This document shows, in pieces, positions 38,634-47,261 of a DNA stretch of 64,000 nt. Within the stretch, counting starts at the first letter, position 1. Each line of letters begins with the position of its first letter. The stretch is taken from contig NZ_JAIZEN010000009.1 in assembly GCF_024189295.1 (NCBI RefSeq), positions 1-64,000 of the forward strand, in the 5' to 3' direction. The stretch comes from Halobacillus sp. A1. GTDB lineage: Bacteria > Bacillota > Bacilli > Bacillales > Halobacillaceae. The notes beneath the pieces were generated by a model. It did not search any database and was not told the origin of the DNA. It worked only from the letters and a program-made list of their open reading frames with translations. The position numbers were made by a program, and so were the translations under genes.

Positions 38634-39067
38634 AGGTATCTCCTTTCGTTATTGGGCCAAATCCTTATCAATGAGTCACTTCATAAAGGATCATTCAAAA
38701 ACTCACTTTAAAGAACGGTAGCTGTAAGGCTCATTTTCTGAGTGAAATTCGTGCCAAGCTTCGTTATAGTATTCTCCCAAGTTTACTATAACACTTCAAG
38801 CCTCACCACTTCGAACACCCCACTCAATTTACTAAAAACAGCATCTACTACGATGCTGACTATATTAAGGAAAAAGGAAAGTTAGGAAAACATCCATTGG
38901 AATCGATGCTGTTTATGCGATATTAACTTTTCGCACAATGGAATCCCTAGAAATACAGAACAAATATTAGATGTTGCAGGGCCAGCAGTTTTAACAGCTA
39001 TAATTCTATTCATCCTAAACTTCACTTCTCTCAGGAAATCATACAAAAAGAACTAGGATGAATTCGT
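38634..39067. other. intergenic region with a possible coding remnant
   Basis: Plus-strand frame at about 38895-39056 reads (no start) GIPRNTEQILDVAGPAVLTA then IILFILNFTSLRKSYKKN and stop, a hydrophobic helix with a basic tail. It has no start codon or ribosome binding site and may be a gene remnant. Nothing else recognised. Confidence 0.35.
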
Positions 39068-39112
39068 AATTAAAAAAGCTGCTGTATGTTTGGGGGCACC
39101 CATCCTCAGCAG
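39068..39112 (-). terminator. terminator of the PAS-STAS gene
   Basis: AAGCTGCTG pairs with CAGCAGCTT around a 24-base loop; TTTTTTAATT follows on the minus strand. Confidence 0.75.
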
Positions 39113-39119
39113 CTTCACC

Positions 39120-39899
39120 TTATGTTTTATTGATTTTTTGTATAGCTTGTTTGACGGTGCCTACTGTGTGCATCTCGGTTAAATCCTTTCCGATTTGTAC
39201 AGCTTTTCTCGCAAGCTCGGGACGTATACCTGTAAATACAGGGTGTATACCAAGCAGCCTGATAATGTCGTTGATATTGAATAGAAACCCGACAACTACC
39301 TCATCCAATTTGTAGATCCCTGAAAAATCGATGATTAAATAATCCAGATCAGAGTCCTTCAATTTTAAAGGAATAGTATCCAATAATTGATCAACCCGTA
39401 CACTATCAATCCGCCCTCCCAGAGGGATAATTGATACGCCATCTGAGACAGGGACTATGGCTGTAGCAATCTCATAAATTTCATGCCTGACTTCTGATAG
39501 TTGAGACTCAGTCAGCTTATATTGCGTAATATCTCTGAATACCGTTTGAATAGCTCTTTTGTCACCGAATTCTACAGGAGCGCACGTAAGTTCAACTTCT
39601 ACTAAGCTCCCGTCCGGTTTAATCAAAAACTCTTCAAAACGCCCAGGAGCTTGTTGTTTATTGTGCACTCTCTCTATTCGATCGCTTATTTCTTTTTTCT
39701 TATCCTCTTTAAAAAAAGCTAAAGCTGAATTTCCAATCAGTTCGTTTCTGTGTGCATCTAAAAAATCTTCCGCTGCTTTATTTAAATACAAAATAATTTT
39801 CCCCGAATGAATGATGGTAGGTTCAAAGGAATGCTCAATGATTTGCTTATACAGCTCTTCTTTTTCATTAACTGTAAGACTGTTGCTTAGCTGACTCAT
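39120..39899 (-). CDS. PAS-STAS protein, RsbR-like
   Basis: 259 residues: PAS domain (about 16-127, with GNSALAFF and TVFRDITQYK) joined to a STAS domain (about 145-255, LIIDFSGIYKLDEVVVGF). This is the layout of RsbR-type stressosome proteins. Aligning RIDS and KLDE with the two phospho-threonines of RsbRA (34 residues apart in both) gives Ser166 and Glu200 here, so the second site carries a permanent negative charge. No LOV cysteine motif is seen, so it is not a YtvA-type blue-light sensor. No rsb genes nearby. Confidence 0.83.
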   Translation of the reverse strand: MSQLSNSLTVNEKEELYKQIIEHSFEPTIIHSGKIILYLNKAAEDFLDAHRNELIGNSALAFFKEDKKKEISDRIERVHNKQQAPGRFEEFLIKPDGSLVEVELTCAPVEFGDKRAIQTVFRDITQYKLTESQLSEVRHEIYEIATAIVPVSDGVSIIPLGGRIDSVRVDQLLDTIPLKLKDSDLDYLIIDFSGIYKLDEVVVGFLFNINDIIRLLGIHPVFTGIRPELARKAVQIGKDLTEMHTVGTVKQAIQKINKT

Positions 39900-40306
39900 C
39901 TAATCTCTCCTCAATAAAAGCTGAATAGTAACAAAGAACAGTCAAACGTCGTCCATAGATATCACTTCGATATAACGGATGGATTATCCTTCTATATATA
40001 AAAAAATTTCCTAAATTTGAAAAAAAGAAGGATGGCTTTCATGTGCAACCAGCTCTGTAAGCTTAGATTTATGTACCCAAATTTTAAGGGAGAAGTTTAA
40101 AGGAAGGATGGCACATTAAAACGCTGACAATAAAGAGACTGCAGCTGGTTCGGCCAATCTTCAATGCAAAAGGATGAAGAATTTTGGTGGTCCCCATTTT
40201 TTAAGCAGTCTGTTCACACGAGTTTATGGCATTTGTATCAACATTGATAACAGTGTACTCATGTGCAGATTTTTAACCGATAATTAATTTCTGCTACGAA
40301 ATGAAC
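39900..40306. other. intergenic region, nothing recognised
   Basis: About 400 bases with no ORF that has a start and ribosome binding site, and no clear hairpin or repeat. Confidence 0.5.
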
Positions 40307-41098
40307 TCATTTATACTTAGGAATGCTCTGTTTTGGTGATTGACATCCATAAGAATAAGCCAGGCATTCAAAACCATTCTTCTCTAGGATGGGCTGGCTG
40401 GTGGGAAGTGCATCAACTGTCATAAAACGGTACCCATGTTCAAAGGCTTTTTGAGCACGAACTTTTAGTAAGGAGGAGTAATACCCTTTGCCGCGAGCCT
40501 CTTGCTTTGTGGCTCCTCCCCAAAAGCTGGCAAATGAAGTCCCATTTTCAAGATACATCCATCCTGCACTGACAAGTTCTTCATTTTCATATATTCCATA
40601 TAAAAATATAGATAAAGGATTTTGTAGTTTATCACGACACAATCTTTTTTCTAATTCACTCAAGGGTTCTCCAAAGACCATTTCTGCTAATTGAATCAAC
40701 TCTCTGATCTCCTGCATACTAGTAATTTCTCTCAAGTTTGCTGGTAAATCAAAATTCAGAAACGGATGATCTTCATTAATCTCCATTACCATCAATGCTT
40801 CTCGATCTTCCACTTCAAATCCCTCGGCTTCTAATATCTTTAACAAATTTGTTGGTTGGTCATAGCTGTAAACTTTCCACTCAAATCCCTGGCCAATTTC
40901 ATTAAAGTATTTCAATTCTGAACGAATGACCTCATGTGCGTTTACTTCATTAATATTGGATGAAGAAATGAATCCATCTTCATTGTAGTTAGATACGTGC
41001 CTTACTACATATTCTGTTTTTTCTCGTTTATATCCCTGGGGTTCTATATCCACTCTCAATTGTTTATGAAAAATATTTAAGATTTCATCTTTTGACAC
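40307..41098 (-). CDS. GNAT family N-acetyltransferase, two-part
   Basis: 263 residues; the C-terminal half is a GNAT domain with the CoA loop KQEARGKGYYSSLL and the closing PILEKNGFECLAYSYG; the N-terminal half looks like a degenerate related domain. GTG start after AGGAGG. Substrate unknown. Confidence 0.8.
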   Translation of the reverse strand: MSKDEILNIFHKQLRVDIEPQGYKREKTEYVVRHVSNYNEDGFISSSNINEVNAHEVIRSELKYFNEIGQGFEWKVYSYDQPTNLLKILEAEGFEVEDREALMVMEINEDHPFLNFDLPANLREITSMQEIRELIQLAEMVFGEPLSELEKRLCRDKLQNPLSIFLYGIYENEELVSAGWMYLENGTSFASFWGGATKQEARGKGYYSSLLKVRAQKAFEHGYRFMTVDALPTSQPILEKNGFECLAYSYGCQSPKQSIPKYK

Positions 41099-41230
41099 TG
41101 CGATTTCCTCCTATTTCTTCACTTTTCCTTGGAATACTGCATTAAAGTTAGTATTGCTAAGCAAAGAAAGTTTGCCACTTAAAGAGTTAATTTATATATT
41201 TTATAGTATCACAACCGATATATTCGCATA

Positions 41231-41265
41231 TAAAAAAACTGGCCTAAGCTCTTCTATAGACCAGT
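41231..41265 (-). terminator. terminator of the 57-residue gene
   Basis: AACTGGTC pairs with GGCCAGTT, then seven T on the minus strand. Confidence 0.75.
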
Positions 41266-41275
41266 TCCCTACCAA

Positions 41276-41449
41276 CTATTCATCTTCAATAATGGAAAAT
41301 TCATAACCTGTTGTCCACCTATTTTCTTTCTTTACTTTAACAGCAAATTCGTTGGCTTCTTGATACGTTTCAAATACTATTTCTTTGTTGTTTTTCGCAA
41401 ATTCAATGACGATTTCTTTTGCATCTTTTGCTATTAGTTTGTATCCCAT
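41276..41449 (-). CDS. small protein, 57 residues
   Basis: Translates as MGYKLIAKDAKEIVIEF, then ETYQEANEFAVKVKKENRW and ends SIIEDE. Ribosome binding site GGGGGAT six bases upstream and a terminator downstream support a real gene. Hydrophilic; it has the look of a phage-type DUF with a single alpha/beta fold. Function unknown. Confidence 0.7.
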   Translation of the reverse strand: MGYKLIAKDAKEIVIEFAKNNKEIVFETYQEANEFAVKVKKENRWTTGYEFSIIEDE

Positions 41450-41464
41450 TCATATCCCCCTTTA

Positions 41465-41981
41465 TTAATTGGTTCCATGCTCCAATTCTTCCTGTGGATC
41501 ATATTTTTGATAATCCGTCAATCGGCCATGTCTAATAAGGTCGTATATGACTCTCCCGTTACTCGGTTGACCATCAGGATAATACAGTGGAAGTATATCG
41601 AAGAGCACAAAATAAAAGGCATAAAAGATAAACTGCTGCCAAAAGGTTTCCATACCAATTGATTCTGACGCCAACAACCCATTCACACCTAAAGCGACTA
41701 CAATATTACTTAATATCGGCTGAATATACGAGAAGATGCGCCCAATTTTTATCGACTTTTAACTCTTCATAGGTGCACCAGCTGTACATGAAATAATATT
41801 TACGAATCTCAAATACCCCTAAATTGAAAATGCGAGGTCCACATCCGACAGTCACCTTAGAGCTTTTGGCGCCGAGAAAGTGACTCGCTATCAAATAGCC
41901 TCCTTCACGAATTACCGATACAACCGGCAGTATAATAAAAGCTGATAGAAGCAGCTTTAATAAGTCGGCAATTCCGAACAT
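41465..41981 (-). pseudogene. frameshifted M50-like membrane protein
   Basis: First part (from 41981): MFGIADLLKLLLSAFIILPV, then REGGYLIASHFLGAK and TVGCGPRIFNLG. Removing one base from the five-base run at 41756-41760 joins it to the second part (KIGRIFSYIQPILSNIVVAL, ending EELEHGTN), giving about 171 residues. It resembles the membrane core of site-2 protease relatives, but the HExxH motif is replaced by REGGY, so it would be inactive as a protease even if in frame. Confidence 0.6.
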
Positions 41982-42013
41982 TTAGTTTCCTCCTTTTTTT
42001 ACTCTTAATTTTA

Positions 42014-42054
42014 AATGGCTCTTTGTTGAATGAAGTGTTGAAATTAATTTAAGA
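42014..42054. mobile_element. solo left end of the MITE-like repeat
   Basis: TGGCTCTTTGTTGAATGAAG then TGTTGAAATTAATTTAAG resembles the left terminal repeat of copy 3. No matching right end nearby. Confidence 0.4.
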
Positions 42055-42112
42055 GTAATGACGGTTCACCCTTCCCTCAAAATAAATTGGAGTACTTCCA
42101 TTTTCTTCATAG

Positions 42113-42183
42113 GAAAAGCCGAAAAGGATTATATCCTCTCCGGCTTATGTCTAGCTCTATTGTCTAGTACATTTCCACCAGTC
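42113..42183 (-). repeat. terminator with shared 5' flank, copy A
   Basis: On the minus strand AATGTACTAGACAATAGAGC-TAGACATAAGCC leads into a hairpin (AAGCCG...AGGAT / ATCCT...CGGCTT). The same flank and a different hairpin occur at 43281-43345. It acts as terminator of the DUF2294 gene. Confidence 0.7.
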
Positions 42184-42184
42184 T

Positions 42185-42877
42185 TTATTTTGGTTTTAAG
42201 ATAAATATGATGTAGCTTTTATCCAGGCTGAAATCCCAGTCCACAAATATATCCTGGATTTGAGTTCCAAGAATCGTTTCAAACACTGTAGGATCAAGTA
42301 ACCTTTTCTCAAGCTGTCTTTTGCTCAAACGAAGTTGTTCACTGAAACCTGAGTTGATCAATTCTTTTTCAATACGTACAAGGATACCTTTACGATCGAC
42401 AAGAAGTGTCCTTGAGTTCAAATATATGGACTCAACCTTCTCAGGTGCCTTCTCAGCCAGCTTACTCACCCTGATAATTTCATTGTGAACTTCATCCTTT
42501 TTAGGGTAATCGGAAAGATCACCTATTTGCTTCTCACTGTTTTCTTCTTTGATTACGGCGACCAGAATGCCTGATTTATTTCTAAGCGACCAATCATAAT
42601 AAATGTTTTCAACATCTATGTCCGCTGTCACGCGCAGCGTCGCCTTAATTTCAGGTAAGAGTTCCTGCATGAGAAAATCACGTGTCTCTTCAACCTTCAT
42701 AAAATTTTTCTGCCCTACTAACACTCTTTCCATAGGGGCTAAAAAGTCACTAAGATAAATAGTGATAAAGGGATGTTCAATAGAAACATAAACAGAAGAG
42801 GGTCCTTTTCCGAAGTTATCCCTGAACAGCTTTCCTGTATAACTTGCAATTTCTGCGTGTACTGAATTTTTTTCCAT
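42185..42877 (-). CDS. DUF2294 protein, two tandem domains
   Basis: 230 residues containing two DUF2294-like halves: VHAEIASYTGKLFRDNFGKG with VYVSIEHPFITIYLSDFLAP, and DEVHNEIIRVSKLAEKAPEK with TLLVDRKGILVRIEKELINS. B. subtilis YbcI has one such domain. Start after AAAGGATGAG. Function unknown. Confidence 0.75.
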   Translation of the reverse strand: MEKNSVHAEIASYTGKLFRDNFGKGPSSVYVSIEHPFITIYLSDFLAPMERVLVGQKNFMKVEETRDFLMQELLPEIKATLRVTADIDVENIYYDWSLRNKSGILVAVIKEENSEKQIGDLSDYPKKDEVHNEIIRVSKLAEKAPEKVESIYLNSRTLLVDRKGILVRIEKELINSGFSEQLRLSKRQLEKRLLDPTVFETILGTQIQDIFVDWDFSLDKSYIIFILKPK

Positions 42878-42974
42878 AGATCTCATCCTTTTTATATTGA
42901 AATTAAAACCAATCGCTTTAGTTATCAATAAAGTTCCACTCATCTATAGAAATTAAACAGGGCTGCCAATCATT

Positions 42975-43250
42975 TTATTTCACATTAGAATACAGTTCAT
43001 CACACATCATGGCATTTGCCAGACAGATTTTCATAACTTCGTGTAACTCTTCATCGTTCAGCTGCTTAATATTTTCCACACAGTCTCGACAAATCGCAGC
43101 ACATGCACTTGTGATCTCATCAGCAATTGGTGAATCCGATTCCACTGTATTTTTTGCATGGTGATAAGCTTCCATACTCTTTTTTGCTAGATGGAATCCT
43201 GTAAGCAAGTGAAGTGACTTTTCATACTTCTTTCTATCTAATCCTTCCAT
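42975..43250 (-). CDS. hypothetical helical protein with cysteines
   Basis: 91 residues, helical, with AYHHAKN, SACAAICRDC and MKICLANAMMC: a His/Cys pattern like small four-helix metal-binding proteins (ferredoxin-like Cys bundle, DUF326 style). Start set by AGGAGG; the extension to 43352 runs through a repeat and is rejected. Confidence 0.7.
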   Translation of the reverse strand: MEGLDRKKYEKSLHLLTGFHLAKKSMEAYHHAKNTVESDSPIADEITSACAAICRDCVENIKQLNDEELHEVMKICLANAMMCDELYSNVK

Positions 43251-43280
43251 TCCCGGTGATCCTCCTAAATTTTCCAATAA

Positions 43281-43345
43281 AAAAAGCCAAAAAAGGTACA
43301 AGTCCTTTTTTGGCTTATGTCTAGCTCTATTTGTCCAGTACATTT
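43281..43345 (-). repeat. terminator with shared 5' flank, copy B
   Basis: Same flank as copy A at 42113-42183, followed by AAGCCAAAAAAGG / CCTTTTTTGGCTT and a T run on the minus strand. It ends transcripts from the zinc-finger-like gene at 43638. Confidence 0.7.
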
Positions 43346-43476
43346 TTACCAAGATTATTTATTTGTTGCGTTTCAATTCAACTAGCACATTTATGGGGGA
43401 AAAAGTACTATCCCTTTTTCCTAATCTACATTGTAACGCTATCTGAGTTAATTGAAAAGGGGTAAATCGTTAAAAG

Positions 43477-43638
43477 TTATGCTTTTCTTAATGCCCGCCG
43501 CTCTGCGTAAGACAAACATCTAAAACAGACGGGTACTTTATTTCCTTCATCGTCCAAATAATAACTTGGGTTCTTTGCTTTCTTTTTACATATATAACAC
43601 GATCGCTGGCCTAATAATCGTTTGAAAAAGCTTCCCAT
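43477..43638 (-). CDS. small CxxC zinc-knuckle protein, 53 residues
   Basis: Translates MGSFFKRLLGQRSCYICKKK and continues YYLDDEGNKVPVCFRCLSYA, ending RRALRKA. Two CxxC pairs point to a zinc knuckle. GAAGGTGG ribosome binding site. Function unknown. Confidence 0.72.
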   Translation of the reverse strand: MGSFFKRLLGQRSCYICKKKAKNPSYYLDDEGNKVPVCFRCLSYAERRALRKA

Positions 43639-43747
43639 TTTACCACCTTCCCTATGTTACATTTGATTTTAACTTTTTCATAAAAGAGAGTAAAAGTATA
43701 AGCTTACTGATTCATGAATATCCTTCTAACTGCTTCACCAGAAGTTT

Positions 43748-43993
43748 TTATAGGATAAAATAGGTCATTAATATAAATGCGGCGCCCATTGCAATGAGCA
43801 GGTAAACCATTGATCCAATATATAACAATTTCGTTTTCTTTTCCTTTTTCACTTCTTTCCATGGAACATGAGCAAACCCGAGCATTAGTCCGCCGATGAT
43901 TGTTAAAAGTCCATATAACGGATGTACAAATGCTGCAAGTGAAAGTCCCCCTGTGAATAAAATCATCGCAAAGACTACTATAACCAAATACAT
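43748..43993 (-). CDS. small membrane protein, 81 residues
   Basis: Three hydrophobic helices (VIVVFAMILFTGGLSLAAFV; YGLLTIIGGLMLGFAHV; LLYIGSMVYLLIAMGAAFIL) with KEVKKEKKTK between the last two. AGGAGG ribosome binding site. Function unknown. Confidence 0.7.
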   Translation of the reverse strand: MYLVIVVFAMILFTGGLSLAAFVHPLYGLLTIIGGLMLGFAHVPWKEVKKEKKTKLLYIGSMVYLLIAMGAAFILMTYFIL

Positions 43994-44017
43994 ACTCCTG
44001 TTTCCTCCTCGTCATAT

Positions 44018-44245
44018 TTAACCATTGCCATCTACGTTAAATATATTGGTGATACTGCAAGAAATATACTGTTCCTCTTCTTGATTAGCATAGCTTCTAT
44101 CTTCGAACATAAACGTAAAGCCCCTCGCTTCGTAAAAAGGGGTTCCCATATCATTTCCTTTTTGTACCGAGACCCATTGTTCTTCCGCTCCAAATTCTCC
44201 TACCCCTTGATTCTTTTTAACTTTTCCAATAGGATCTAATCCCAT
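44018..44245 (-). pseudogene. C-terminal remnant of a GNAT acetyltransferase
   Basis: The frame reads FGAEEQWVSVQKGNDMGTPF and YEARGFTFMFEDRSYANQEE, the usual C-terminal end of a GNAT domain. The N-terminal core is missing; its place is taken by the overlapping DUF3267 gene. No ribosome binding site. Confidence 0.6.
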
Positions 44246-44834
44246 TACTTACCATAGTTGCCCGCTTCGGTACCTGGAAAGAAATAATGAGTGCTCCAAG
44301 CACGTCAACAGAGGATGCAGCCGCATTAAAAATCACCAATAATATTATAGTCGAGTTCAATAACCCAAATAATCCAAGAACGAGAGGGGTCAATATGGAG
44401 AGTATGAAAAATGGTGCGACCATAATTAATAGAAACCTTTTTTTACTGAGTTTCTCCTCCGTATAAACATATCCTCCAAAAAATGTTAACCCGGCATAGG
44501 TCTTTTCAGATTTGAGGAAGTCCGGAACGCATAGTAGGTGGATCGCTTCATGTACCACTACCAAGATAAAAATCAACAATAAAAAAAATAATAATGAGAA
44601 TAAATTTATAGTGATCGTTATGGAATTATCAATGATTAAGAATTCATTGATAGAAAATCCAGAGGCTAAATATAAAACTCCTAGCGTGATGAATGTATTA
44701 ACTATCATAAGGGGTATCGAAAATATAGTGGCCGCAAATACTGAAGAAGGTTCTTTTAAAGGAATCCACCCCTGTTCTATGAGCTCATTGTGTTTATTAA
44801 CGTTATTCTTCGGTAATGTATTTTTTATTTTCAT
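44217..44834 (-). CDS. DUF3267 membrane protein
   Basis: 205 residues, about five helices, with the HExxH-type VVVHEAIHLLCVPDF in helix 3, typical of DUF3267, possibly a membrane metalloprotease fold. GAAGGAGTC ribosome binding site. Its 3' end overlaps the GNAT remnant, so it may have been inserted or extended there. Confidence 0.75.
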   Translation of the reverse strand: MKIKNTLPKNNVNKHNELIEQGWIPLKEPSSVFAATIFSIPLMIVNTFITLGVLYLASGFSINEFLIIDNSITITINLFSLLFFLLLIFILVVVHEAIHLLCVPDFLKSEKTYAGLTFFGGYVYTEEKLSKKRFLLIMVAPFFILSILTPLVLGLFGLLNSTIILLVIFNAAASSVDVLGALIISFQVPKRATMVSNGIRSYWKS

Positions 44835-45013
44835 CGTGCGACTCCTTCATGTCGATATTTTTTGGGGAGTTATTTTTAAAGGATTTTCTAACGCCGAACT
44901 ATATGACGACCTCAGTCGCTCCTTGAATTGAAGTTTAAAGCTTTTCTTAAGGCAAACATAGCCACTCAAAACTTTACATTATATGAACGCTCAACTTGAC
45001 CTTATTCTCATTA

Positions 45014-45565
45014 AGAATCACTCCGTTCTTCGTGTTTCCTTTATCTCCGCCACCTCAGTACAGTCCATACACCGCTGACCAAAGCGCTTCCGCTTTTATA
45101 AAAGGAGTCTCGCAATTTCCCGGATCTTCTTGCTCTTAAGAGGATAACAGAAACATCTTATTCGGTGCTTCACATAAATAATAACAGCTTTTGAGTGATA
45201 ACCAGCGAGACTATTATATGCGAGAAGATGCTTGAAACTCGCTTAAAGTGCAGGAGTTTTCAAATTAAAATGTAATAACTATAGCACTGGAGTTTATTGG
45301 CCCCACAATAAGTAGTTCGGGCGATTTCGAGATGCAAATCATAGTGAGGGGCGGCGGGGAATGGGAGACTCTTGTGGGAAGAGACTGCTTGGTGAGACCC
45401 CGGAAGATAAAGTCTGAAGAGGTTCAGGCGGCTCCCACGGAAAGCGATGCATGCCCCGCCGCCCTGATCTACTTACCCAATGTCTCGGAATCAAGTCTTC
45501 AAGTATCCTGCCATATTCTTGAATAAACCACTTCGCAATGTCATCAACCACCATTAACATAGCCA
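45014..45565. mobile_element. long MITE-like repeat, copy 7 (right part)
   Basis: About 550 bases that match copy 1 from 15445 to its right end: GAATCACTCCGTTCTTCGTG, then GCGCTTCCGCTTTTA, GGAGTCTCGCAATTTCCCGG, the GC-rich module at 45348-45464, and the right end CATTAACATAGCCA. The left third of copy 1 is missing. Region 44835-45013 before it holds nothing else I recognise. Confidence 0.68.
45348..45464. repeat. GC-rich palindromic module, second copy
   Basis: Arms GGGCGGCGGGGAATG and GCATGCCCCGCCGCCC; interior similar to 15785-15903 (GTGGGAAGAG, TGCTTGGTGAGA, CTCCCACGGAAAGCGA). Three mismatches in the outer stem suggest decay. Confidence 0.7.
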
Positions 45566-45569
45566 ATAA

Positions 45570-45618
45570 AAAAAGTAGAAGACACCTATATGTAGCAAGT
45601 GAACTTCTACTTTTTTCT
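45570..45618 (-). terminator. terminator of the MDR gene
   Basis: AAAAGTAGAAG pairs with CTTCTACTTTT; T run on the minus strand. Confidence 0.8.
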
Positions 45619-45652
45619 TTCGGTCTTTCAATAAATAATCTTAATATATTCT

Positions 45653-47074
45653 TTAAGAATTTACTTGGATATTTTGTTCAGCCTTAGAACTTTTTATAAA
45701 AAAAGATAAGATTAAACCGACAAGGGCGGCTATACCCGCCACTATGAATGACACGTTGACCCCGTGAATCAACCCATTGATTCCTTCATCAGGAATCGCT
45801 CCATTAGTCATTACAGTGACAAGAAGGGCTGTGCCAACAGCACCTGAAACCTGTCTCATCGTATTATTCATCGCGGTCCCATGCGGGATCAAGTGAGTAG
45901 GCAGCTGATTCAATCCTGCCGTCGTCACCGGCATCATGACCATAGCCACTCCAAACATTCTCGCTGCATTTACAACAGCTAAATACGTAAACGTCGTTTG
46001 TGAATCCAAGTTTGTAAACATAAAGGTGGTAGTAGTCACGATCAATAGACCGATAATGGCAAGCCACCTCGCCCCGAATTTATCAAAAAGCCGGCCTGTA
46101 ATAGGATTCATAAAACCCATCAGGAGGGCTCCCGGCAGAAGCATCAAACCGGACTCAAGCGCTGTGAAACCAAGCATATTCTGCATGAACAGCGGCAGTA
46201 CAGTAGCTCCACCGATCAGCGCGATGAACACTACCATTCCTAGTACCGTTGTTAGAGTGAACACTTTTATTTTGAATACTCTAAACTCAAGAATGGGCTG
46301 TTTTAATTTGAATTGTCTTAATATGAAAGTTGTAAGAGCAACAGCACCTACAGCCATGGATATAAGTACCTGCTGGTCACCCCAGCCCGTATTTCCAGCC
46401 GTACTGAAGCCATACAGTAACCCTCCGAACCCTAGTGATGAAAGAATGATAGATAATACATCCACTTTTGGATAGGTTTGATTTGTTACATTTTTCAAAA
46501 TGAAGTATGCAATAATAAAGTCAATGATTACTACTGGTAAAATCACATAAAATAGACTCCTCCATGGGAATTGCTCAACCATCCAACCTGACAGAGTCGG
46601 GCCGATAGCAGGAGCGAAAGATATTACCAGCCCAAACATTCCCATGGCTGATCCTCGCTTTTCTATAGGATAGACCATCATTAAAATAGTTTGCATTAAA
46701 GGCATAATAATTCCTGCACCTGAGGCCTGGACAATCCGTCCGACCATCAGGATCGGAAAGTTGGGAGCTACTGCACAGACTGCAGTACCAACAGCAAACA
46801 ATCCCATTGCCGTTAGAAACAACGCCCTCGTAGTAAATCGCTCAATCAAAAAAGCTGTGATCGGAATCATAATCCCATTCACCAGCATAAATATCGAAGT
46901 AAGCCATTGAGCCGTGCTTGCATTCAAATCAAGATCTTTCATAATATGCGGCAATGCTGTGGCCAATAAAGTCTGGTTCAAAATCGCGGCAAACGCTCCA
47001 GAGATGAGAACCAGCATTAAAGGTCCCCGATTTATTTTCTCTTCTGAACTTGTTGTTTCACTATTTCCAACCAT
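45653..47074 (-). CDS. DHA2-type MFS multidrug exporter
   Basis: 473 residues, 12-14 helices. Starts with ISGAFAAILNQTLLATALPH and STAQWLTSIFMLVNGIMIP; motif C GLVISFAPAIGPTLSGWMV is typical of EmrB/QacA exporters. GAAGGAA ribosome binding site. Divergent from an SDR gene. Substrate unknown. Confidence 0.88.
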   Translation of the reverse strand: MVGNSETTSSEEKINRGPLMLVLISGAFAAILNQTLLATALPHIMKDLDLNASTAQWLTSIFMLVNGIMIPITAFLIERFTTRALFLTAMGLFAVGTAVCAVAPNFPILMVGRIVQASGAGIIMPLMQTILMMVYPIEKRGSAMGMFGLVISFAPAIGPTLSGWMVEQFPWRSLFYVILPVVIIDFIIAYFILKNVTNQTYPKVDVLSIILSSLGFGGLLYGFSTAGNTGWGDQQVLISMAVGAVALTTFILRQFKLKQPILEFRVFKIKVFTLTTVLGMVVFIALIGGATVLPLFMQNMLGFTALESGLMLLPGALLMGFMNPITGRLFDKFGARWLAIIGLLIVTTTTFMFTNLDSQTTFTYLAVVNAARMFGVAMVMMPVTTAGLNQLPTHLIPHGTAMNNTMRQVSGAVGTALLVTVMTNGAIPDEGINGLIHGVNVSFIVAGIAALVGLILSFFIKSSKAEQNIQVNS

Positions 47075-47261
47075 GTTTTTCCTTCTTTCCCGTCGATCTG
47101 GCTAATATTTCGTACATCGAAATATATTAACACATCCATTCATCGACCGAAAGAATTTTGTTTAGGCACCTAATCATTAATATAGTGTAATCCATATTTT
47201 TGATAATAAATTTTATAAACATTACACTTACACTAGCAGTAAATCAGAAAGGATGGGTTAT

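Noticed and set aside
43704-44015. 103-codon ORF, minus strand
   Set aside because: It overlaps the small membrane protein gene at 43748-43993 in another frame; that gene has the AGGAGG site and membrane helices.
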